DNA of 23,124 bases from an uncultured Planctomycetaceae bacterium (lineage in GTDB: Bacteria; Planctomycetota; Planctomycetia; Pirellulales; UBA1268): the NCBI GenBank assembly GCA_937900985.1, contig CALCGM010000243.1:1-23124 (forward strand), in the 5' to 3' direction. Both the position numbers and the translations under genes were made by a program. Of this stretch, positions 8,276 through 13,783 are shown piece after piece (the first letter of the stretch is position 1; every line of letters starts with the position of its first letter). The notes beneath the pieces are model-generated. The model worked only from the letters and a program-made list of their open reading frames with translations. It had not been told where the DNA came from and ran no database searches.

Positions 8276-9241
8276 ATGCCCGCCCCTGCTTGCTGTCGTG
8301 CCCTCGCGGTGCCCTTGATCATCTGCAGTCTGCTGCTCGGCACGACCGACGGGCTCGCGGCGGCCGAGCAGACGGGCACGCCTCACCGCGTGATCGCCGG
8401 CGACGACTCCACGCGGACGCTCGCCGCACTCAGCCCGGCCGGCGAAGTGGAGTGGAAGCTGCCGGTTGGGCCGATCCACGACCTGCACCTGCTGCCGGGC
8501 GGCCACATGCTCTACCAAGACAGCTGGACGCACATTGTGGAGGTCGATGCCGACCGCAAGGTCGTCTGGGAATACGACGCCAAGACGAACGGGAATGAGA
8601 ATCGGCCAGTCGAGGTCCATGCCTTTCAGCGGCTGCCGGGGGGCCTGACGATGATCGTGGAGAGCGGGCCGGCCCGGATCATCGAAGTCGATGCCAGCGG
8701 CAAGATCCAGAATGGCATTCCGCTGACAGTCGACGCCCCCTCCACGCATTCCGACACCCGCAACGCCAGCAAGACGGCCACCGGCAGCTACCTTGTGGCC
8801 CACGAGCGAGACGGCAAGGTGCGCGAATACGACGCCAAGGGGAGCGTGATCTGGGAATACGAGGTGCCGCTGTTTGGTCGTGAGCGGGCCGGCGGCCACG
8901 GGCCCGAAGCCTTTGGCAACCAGCTCTACTCGGCGGTGCGGCTGGACAACGGCAACACGCTCATCGGCACCGGCAACGGTCATTCGGTGATCGAGGTCAC
9001 CCCCGAGAAAGAGATCGTCTGGCAGCTCGAGCAACACGACCTGGAAGGCATCACGCTGGCGTGGGTCACGCAGGTGGAGCGGCTCTCAAACGGCAACACC
9101 CGCCTGGTCAACTGCCACGCCGGCCCGAGCAACCCCCAGATCATCGAGGTCACGCCAGCCAAGGAGGTCGTCTGGACCTTCCGCGACTTCGACACCTTCG
9201 GCAACTCAATGCCCGTGGCGGCCGTGCTGCCTGCGGAATAG
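8276..9241 (+). CDS. Secreted beta-propeller (PQQ-like repeat) protein
   Basis: 321 residues from ATG 8276, chosen because CGGAG lies 6 bases upstream; an in-frame ATG at 8246 has no such signal. It starts with a signal peptide (RALAVPLIICSLLLG, Ala-rich cleavage site near residue 30). The rest is a repeated beta-propeller pattern: at least five copies of a strand ending in Val/Ile-x-Trp (GEVEWKL, RKVVWEYD, GSVIWEYEV, KEIVWQLE, KEVVWTF), spaced by turns such as LPGGHML, LDNGNTLIGTG and LSNGNTRLVN. This resembles PQQ-like or arylsulfotransferase-like propellers of planctomycetes, but no catalytic residue can be assigned. It follows the DUF1501 gene by 84 bases on the same strand and may be the last gene of that operon. 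A binding or scaffold role outside the cytoplasm is inferred. Confidence 0.85.
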   Translation: MPAPACCRALAVPLIICSLLLGTTDGLAAAEQTGTPHRVIAGDDSTRTLAALSPAGEVEWKLPVGPIHDLHLLPGGHMLYQDSWTHIVEVDADRKVVWEYDAKTNGNENRPVEVHAFQRLPGGLTMIVESGPARIIEVDASGKIQNGIPLTVDAPSTHSDTRNASKTATGSYLVAHERDGKVREYDAKGSVIWEYEVPLFGRERAGGHGPEAFGNQLYSAVRLDNGNTLIGTGNGHSVIEVTPEKEIVWQLEQHDLEGITLAWVTQVERLSNGNTRLVNCHAGPSNPQIIEVTPAKEVVWTFRDFDTFGNSMPVAAVLPAE

Positions 9242-9286
9242 GGAACGGGCTCGCCGCTCAGTTCATGGCCTCTCCAGTCACAAAAG

Positions 9287-9301
9287 CCGCTGCGTCAGCG
9301 G
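9287..9301. terminator. Short hairpin downstream of the beta-propeller gene, possible terminator
   Basis: CCGCTG-cgt-CAGCGG forms a 6-base-pair stem with a 3-base loop 46 bases after the stop at 9241. There is no T-run behind it on the + strand; on the - strand it is followed by CTTTT. A terminator role is only possible. It overlaps a motif that recurs at 18121. Confidence 0.25.
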
Positions 9302-9377
9302 GCCCGCATCCCGCAAAAAAGAAACCGTCGCCTTGCGATTTGCAAACCTGCAGAATGCGGCATCCGGCACGAACCGC

Positions 9378-9413
9378 TTGACCAGATAACTGTACGGGCG
9401 TACCTTCAGTCAT
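9378..9413 (+). promoter_or_regulatory. Possible promoter and palindrome upstream of the Uma2 gene
   Basis: TTGACC (9378-9383) and TACCTT (9401-9406) are 17 bases apart and would place the transcript start at or just before the ATG at 9414, giving a leaderless mRNA; no Shine-Dalgarno sequence is visible. Between and overlapping them is the inverted repeat GTACG-gg-CGTAC (9392-9403), a possible operator. The -10 match is poor. Confidence 0.25.
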
Positions 9414-10055
9414 ATGGCGTCGTCTCTCAAAGATTCCCGCTGTGATCAACCCGCGAGCCCTGAGCCCGCCTGGGAGATTGCCACGCTTTTTCCTCCACAG
9501 GGGGAATGGAGCGAAGCCGCCTATCTTTCGTTCACGGAATCACTCGGCCAGTTCGTCGAACTTGTCGATGGTTCGATTGAGGTGCCTGCGATGCCCACCA
9601 AAACGCATCAGCAGATCGTGCATGCCATGCTCGCGATGCTGCTTGGGTTTTTGAGGGCTAGCCACGCGGGAGACGCGGTGGCAGCTCCCTATCGCATGCG
9701 ACTGCGAGAAGGGACCTTTCGAGAGCCTGACGTCGCCGTGTACACCACAGAACACCTCGACCGGTTTGGTGAACGCTACGGCGAGCCCGCTGACATCGTG
9801 ATTGAAGTTGTCAGCGACGATGCCGCCAGCCGGGTGCGAGACTATGAAGACAAGCGACGCGACTACGCCACCGCCGGTGTGCCAGAATACTGGATTGTCG
9901 ATCCTTCGGCCGGTCGAGTTCTCGTGCTGGCTCTCTCCGAAAACGGCTATGCAGTGGCCGCAGACTGTGGGCTCACTGATGACGTGAGCTCCCGTGTCCT
10001 GCCTGGATTCACCGTCGCCGTCGCCGCGGTTTTGCTGAAGGACTCAACAGGCTGA
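9414..10055 (+). CDS. Uma2 family (DUF820) restriction-endonuclease-fold protein
   Basis: A 213-residue protein with the Uma2/DUF820 pattern (PF05685): an N-terminal FVELVDGSIEVPAMPTKTHQQIV, then REPDVAVY (about 103-110), ADIVIEVVSDD (about 126-136), DYEDKRRDYATAGVPEYWIVDP (about 142-163) and a C-terminal LPGFTVAVA. EPD, the IEV acidic position and the Lys of EDKRRDY fit a PD-(D/E)xK nuclease-like core. No signal peptide is seen, so it is probably cytoplasmic. Family members are expanded in cyanobacteria and planctomycetes and often act as isolated genes; their biological role is unclear. It stands alone, reads toward the SulP gene and ends 39 bases from it. By eye its codon use is less GC-biased than the neighbouring exported proteins, which fits an accessory gene. 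Confidence 0.9.
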   Translation: MASSLKDSRCDQPASPEPAWEIATLFPPQGEWSEAAYLSFTESLGQFVELVDGSIEVPAMPTKTHQQIVHAMLAMLLGFLRASHAGDAVAAPYRMRLREGTFREPDVAVYTTEHLDRFGERYGEPADIVIEVVSDDAASRVRDYEDKRRDYATAGVPEYWIVDPSAGRVLVLALSENGYAVAADCGLTDDVSSRVLPGFTVAVAAVLLKDSTG

Positions 10056-10094
10056 AACGCGTCGGCTCTCCGCTGGGCGACGGTTCCCCGCTCA

Positions 10095-11906
10095 TCACAC
10101 GGTCAGGTCAACTCCGGTCGGCCCGGCCGTGGTCACCCGGCCCGCTCGCTCGGTGAGCACGTGGTAGTGCGGGTCTTCGCTGATGTTCACCTCCACGAGG
10201 TCGCCTGCCCGGTTGAGCAGCCGGCGGCAGTCTTCGCTGAGGTGCCGCAGATGGAGCCGCTTGCCGAGTCGCTCGTAGCGTTCGGCCAGGGCATTGATCG
10301 CTTCCAGGCCCGACTGGTCGTAAACCCGGCTGAAGTAGAAGTCGATTACCACATCCCCGGGATCGCCCTGCGGGCTGAAGAGATCACGAAACCGCTGCGT
10401 GCTCCCGAAGAAGAGCACGCCGTGCAGCTGGTAGACCTTGCTGCCGCGGTCGTCGTCGGTGATGTCGGCAACGAGGTAGCTGCTCTTGTTCCAGGCAAAC
10501 ACGACCGCCGAGATGGCCACACCAAGAATCACCGCGGTGGCGAGATCGTGCATCAGCACGGTGTAGCTGGCCACGACGAGCATGACCAGCACCTCAGCCA
10601 GCGGAATCCGCCGCCAGGTCTGGAGGGTCGACCACTCAAACGTGCCGATCACCACCATAAACATCACGCCCACCAGCGCCGCCATCGGCACAGCCTCAAT
10701 CGAGTCGGCGAAGAAGAGGATGAAGAGCAAGAGCATCACCGCGGCGGTGATTCCTGAAAGCCGGCCGCGGCCGCCACTCTTCACGTTGATCAGCGACTGG
10801 CCGATCATCGCGCAGCCGCCCATGCCGCCGAAGAGACCGCAGACGACGTTGGCCACGCCCTGCCCGACACACTCGCGGTTGGCCTGGCCACGGGTTTCGG
10901 TCAGTTCGTCCACAAGCGTGAGCGTCATCAGCGACTCAATCAGGCCGACGCCGGCAAGAATCAGGGAATACGGCAGGATGATCCAGAGCGTGGCCAGCGT
11001 GGCCGGCGGCAGCTGAAAGTCCCACCAGGCCGGCCGCGGAAGTCCGCCGGCGATGCCGACGGTGGCGAGGTCCACAGAGTCGCGTGCCGCGGCCCGCTCT
11101 TCGAGAGAGAGCCCGGGCAGGCCGCGTTCCGACTGCTGCACGGCCACGAATCCCTCGGGCAGCAGCGCGGTGGCCGAGGCGAGCGCGCCCTCGCGTTTGG
11201 CCTGTTCGGCAGCGGTGATCGCGGCGGCCTGCGTGCGGTCGGCGAGCATGTCGCGAACGGTCAGCACCGTCCGCTGCGGCGGCGGCCCGTCGTCAGCCCC
11301 GTCGCCCGAGCCCGCATTGATGCCCACCGCGCAGGCCGTGATCACGAGGATCGCCGCCAGCGACGAGGGGATCGCCTTGGTCAGCCGGGGCAAGACGGCA
11401 ATGATTGTCATCGTGAGGCCCACGAGGCCGAGCATCAGCCACAGCCGAGTGCCGGTGAGAAACTCCATCTGCCCTGAGGCGCCGAGTGTTTTGAAGCTGC
11501 CGATCTGGGCCAGCAGGATCACCACGGCCAGGCCGTTGACGAAGCCCAGCATCACCGGATGCGGCACGATGCGGATCAGCTTGCCCAGCCGCAGCAGCCC
11601 AACGGTCACCTGCATGAGCCCGCAGAGCACAACTGCTGGGAAGAGGTAGCCGATGCCGTGATCGGCCACGAGCGAAACCACCACCACCCCCATCGCCCCG
11701 GTGGCTCCCGAGATCATGCCGGGCCGACCTCCGAAAACGGCCGTGAGCAGACACATGATGAAGGCCGCATAGAGCCCCACCAGCGGCGGCACCCCCGCCA
11801 AAAATGCAAACGCCACCGCCTCCGGCACGAGGGCCAGCGCCACCGTGATCCCCGAAAGAATGTCCGCCCGAGGCGACCCGCTCAGCGACGAGCGGAGATC
11901 AAACAT
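10095..11906 (-). CDS. SulP family inorganic anion transporter with C-terminal STAS domain
   Basis: A 603-residue membrane protein. The opening MFDLRSSLSG, followed by RADILSGITVALALVPEAVAFAFLAGV, is the SulP signature; GGRPGMISGATGAMG, VMLGFVNGLAVVI and ESLMTLTLVDELT are further SulP motifs. About ten to twelve hydrophobic segments lie between residues 15 and 475. The last 110 residues form a STAS-like domain (VYQLHGVLFFGSTQRF, VVIDFYFSRVYDQSGLEAI). Family members carry sulfate, bicarbonate or related anions across the inner membrane; the substrate cannot be told. The ATG at 11906 is preferred because it fits the family start and the upstream codons lose the strong third-position GC bias. 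A GTG at 11975 with GAGG 7 bases before it is a real alternative. A roughly 75-residue hydrophilic insertion lies at about residues 199-276. Confidence 0.94.
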   Translation of the reverse strand: MFDLRSSLSGSPRADILSGITVALALVPEAVAFAFLAGVPPLVGLYAAFIMCLLTAVFGGRPGMISGATGAMGVVVVSLVADHGIGYLFPAVVLCGLMQVTVGLLRLGKLIRIVPHPVMLGFVNGLAVVILLAQIGSFKTLGASGQMEFLTGTRLWLMLGLVGLTMTIIAVLPRLTKAIPSSLAAILVITACAVGINAGSGDGADDGPPPQRTVLTVRDMLADRTQAAAITAAEQAKREGALASATALLPEGFVAVQQSERGLPGLSLEERAAARDSVDLATVGIAGGLPRPAWWDFQLPPATLATLWIILPYSLILAGVGLIESLMTLTLVDELTETRGQANRECVGQGVANVVCGLFGGMGGCAMIGQSLINVKSGGRGRLSGITAAVMLLLFILFFADSIEAVPMAALVGVMFMVVIGTFEWSTLQTWRRIPLAEVLVMLVVASYTVLMHDLATAVILGVAISAVVFAWNKSSYLVADITDDDRGSKVYQLHGVLFFGSTQRFRDLFSPQGDPGDVVIDFYFSRVYDQSGLEAINALAERYERLGKRLHLRHLSEDCRRLLNRAGDLVEVNISEDPHYHVLTERAGRVTTAGPTGVDLTV

Positions 11907-12196
11907 GCGGAAGAGAGCAGAGCCGAAAGCCGACGAAGCATTGACAGGAGACGAGTCAGCTGAGTTTGGCGACACAGAGAATCCTCGAGAGGCGGCCGCG
12001 ATGACAACAGCGAGAACGACGCTCACGCAGCCGTTGCGGGCAGCCAGGCGAATACAGGCGGGCAGGCATGGAGGCTCAATGGCCGAGCCCCGCGGGGACC
12101 TGCATCCTAAGTGCCGAGAAAATCCCCGCAACCCCAGGTTTCCGGCTCGCAGGTGCGGATGAGCCAGTGTTTCCCAGTTGGCGGCCCCGCAGCGGC
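11907..12196. other. Intergenic region upstream of the SulP gene
   Basis: 290 bases between the end of the ATPase gene and the SulP start. It holds the alternative GTG start of SulP (11975) with its GAGG, and the short palindrome CCCCGCGGGG near 12089-12098. The frame upstream of 11975 stays open to 12209 but shows no family similarity. A TTGACA-like hexamer at 11942 is on the + strand, with no + strand gene behind it. No terminator was recognised. Confidence 0.4.
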
Positions 12197-13393
12197 TCAC
12201 CCTGCCCATTCCCCCGTCACGAGCCCTGCAGCATCGGCAGGCCCCACGGCCTCCACCGGCGAGGTGCCAGGCACCAGCGGATGCCGGTCGTGGGTGCGAC
12301 AGATGATGGCCATCCGTCGCACAACGCCAGTCGGCAACTCATCGCAGATCTGCAGGAGTCGTTTCGCGTCGCGAGTTTCGGGTTCCTCCGTCCACTTCGC
12401 GTCAGCCAGCAGAAAAGCTCCTCCGGCATGCACAAGGAAGTCCGCCTCCTTGGTGCGGTCCCGCCAGAAATGCAGGTGGCGGGCTCCTGTTTCGCCGGCG
12501 AGCGCCTTCCGCAACTCACCGCAGATGAACGTTTCCCAAATGGCTCCCACGAGCGGAGCCGAGGTCAACTCATCCGCGGTGGTGATCCCCATCAGGAATG
12601 CGGCCAGGCCCACGTCACGCATGTAGAGTTTCGGGGTCTTTATCAGTGACTTGCCTCGGTTCGAGAACCAAGGTTCCAGCAGGGTCACAATCCCTCCTCG
12701 CTCGAGCAGCGACAGCCACTCGGCCGACGTTGGTCCGCTCACCCCAACGTCGCGTGCAAGTTCTGCCTTGTTAAGAAGTTGGGCAGACCGCAGCGCCGCC
12801 GCTCGCACGAACCGCTCAAAATCCCGCAGGCTGCCAACACGCATCTGGCTGCGCAGGTCGCGCTCGAGATAGGTGGCCACATAGGACCGCATGAAGTCGG
12901 CGACATCGATCGAGGGATCTGCGTGGAGTTCGGGAAAGCCCCCCCGCAGGAGTCGTTCCGCCAGCGGCATGTTCGGATTGGCCGCAACCGTTTCGGCGTA
13001 CGTCAGCCCCTCGACCGCGACCACCGCTGCGCGGCCCGCCAGCGACTCAGCAACGCCCTGCATGAGGGCATAGGGCTGAGAGCCTGTCAGGATGAACTGC
13101 CCCCGCTCACCGCGGTGCTGATCGACCACCCGCTTGACATGCCGCAAGAGCCCAGGCGCGTACTGCACCTCGTCAATCACCACCGGCGGCGGGTGCTCTC
13201 CTAAGAATGTCGAAGGATCATGCTCCGCCTGCGCCGCGGTGCTCGGAAGATCGAGCGACACGTAGGAATGCTCGGGAAAAAGCCGTCTCGCCAACGACGT
13301 CTTCCCCGTTTGCCGAGCGCCCGTCACCACCACGACCGGCCGCGTCGCCGCTAATCCGCGAACCCACGGTTCGAGAGACCTCGATATCCACAT
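12197..13393 (-). CDS. AAA ATPase with C-terminal DUF4143 domain
   Basis: 398 residues from ATG 13393. The Walker A motif is GARQTGKTS (25-33) and Walker B is VVIDEVQ (71-77), followed by a sensor-like ILTGSQ (about 102-107), as in the AAA_14 family (PF13173). The C-terminal half matches DUF4143 (PF13635): SYVATYLERDLR, a winged-helix-like stretch around LNKAELARDVGVS, PKLYMRDVGLAAFLMG, and a nuclease-like strand EADFLVHAGGAFLLADAKW. Such ATPases are widespread in bacteria and archaea; no general function has been settled. A start at TTG 13429 is possible but adds an unrelated Arg-rich stretch. It stands alone and reads in the same direction as SulP, 290 bases away. The last 25 residues include PGTSP, encoded by a palindrome (12263-12275) that may have been inserted and extended the frame. 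Its lower GC bias suggests an accessory gene. Confidence 0.9.
   Translation of the reverse strand: MWISRSLEPWVRGLAATRPVVVVTGARQTGKTSLARRLFPEHSYVSLDLPSTAAQAEHDPSTFLGEHPPPVVIDEVQYAPGLLRHVKRVVDQHRGERGQFILTGSQPYALMQGVAESLAGRAAVVAVEGLTYAETVAANPNMPLAERLLRGGFPELHADPSIDVADFMRSYVATYLERDLRSQMRVGSLRDFERFVRAAALRSAQLLNKAELARDVGVSGPTSAEWLSLLERGGIVTLLEPWFSNRGKSLIKTPKLYMRDVGLAAFLMGITTADELTSAPLVGAIWETFICGELRKALAGETGARHLHFWRDRTKEADFLVHAGGAFLLADAKWTEEPETRDAKRLLQICDELPTGVVRRMAIICRTHDRHPLVPGTSPVEAVGPADAAGLVTGEWAG
12263..12275. repeat. REP-like palindrome inside the 3' end of the ATPase gene
   Basis: GGTGCC-a-GGCACC is a perfect 6+6 inverted repeat around one base. Palindromes of this exact type recur as short dispersed repeats in many bacterial genomes. 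Here it codes for the VPGTS part of the C-terminus. Only this one perfect copy was seen in the window. Confidence 0.4.
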
Positions 13394-13783
13394 TCTGCAA
13401 ATCGTAAGCCTGCGCCTTACGTTCTGCAAGCCGGAAGCTGGCTCGTTCGTTCGTCGCGTCAGCCCCGCCGAGCCACATCAGGTATCCCGTCGTCTTGCGA
13501 GCGGCTTACCGCTGTCACTCGACATCTCCAGGAGGATCTTCTCAGACAAGGGCATCTCAAATGGTTGGTGATCGAGAGTGTTGCCGCCGTGTACAACGCG
13601 GCAGATCTCATAACGCCTGTCGAGTGGCGCGGTCCGCAACAACCCGGATGTCACCAGCTATCCCAAAGACAATCACGACCCCGCCGTTTCGAGAGGATCA
13701 TCCATGTCGCTGTCGGTCGCCGCTGCTAGTCACCGCAAGCGATCCCCAAGGGGACGTGACCGCAACCACTTCCTCCACCAACG
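13394..13783. other. Gene-poor stretch between the ATPase and the repeat-rich secreted protein
   Basis: About 390 bases with no securely supported gene. On the - strand there is one small ORF (13478-13654), whose TGA overlaps an ATG opening an 86-codon frame that runs into the ATPase gene. An imperfect direct repeat on the - strand, TTGCAGAACGT and TTGCAGAATGT, lies just upstream of the ATPase start (about 13393-13429). The promoter of the ATPase must be here, but no clear -35/-10 pair was recognised, and no T-run terminator for the neighbouring gene. Confidence 0.4.
13478..13654 (-). CDS. Doubtful small ORF, possibly a gene remnant
   Basis: A GTG-started frame of 58 codons, bounded upstream by TAG and ending TGA at 13478. 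The peptide contains RRYEICRVVHGGNTLDHQ and PFEMPLSEKILLEMSSDSGK, which look protein-like rather than random Arg/Ala-rich shadow sequence. I do not recognise a family and see no Shine-Dalgarno sequence. The stop overlaps an ATG (TGATG) whose frame begins MWLGGADATNERASFRLAERK. Together they could be pieces of one broken small gene upstream of the ATPase, or chance. Confidence 0.2.
   Translation of the reverse strand: MTSGLLRTAPLDRRYEICRVVHGGNTLDHQPFEMPLSEKILLEMSSDSGKPLARRRDT

Noticed and set aside
7436..9037. 533-codon - strand frame opposite the DUF1501 and beta-propeller genes
   Set aside because: It crosses the boundary of two well-supported genes and has no recognisable motif.
11942..11947. 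TTGACA hexamer as a promoter
   Set aside because: It faces right on the + strand, where no gene starts for several kilobases, and no -10 accompanies it.
11907..12209. N-terminal extension of SulP to 12209
   Set aside because: It overlaps the end of the ATPase gene, has weak third-position GC bias near the SulP start and does not fit the family; the hydrophobic run in it looks accidental.
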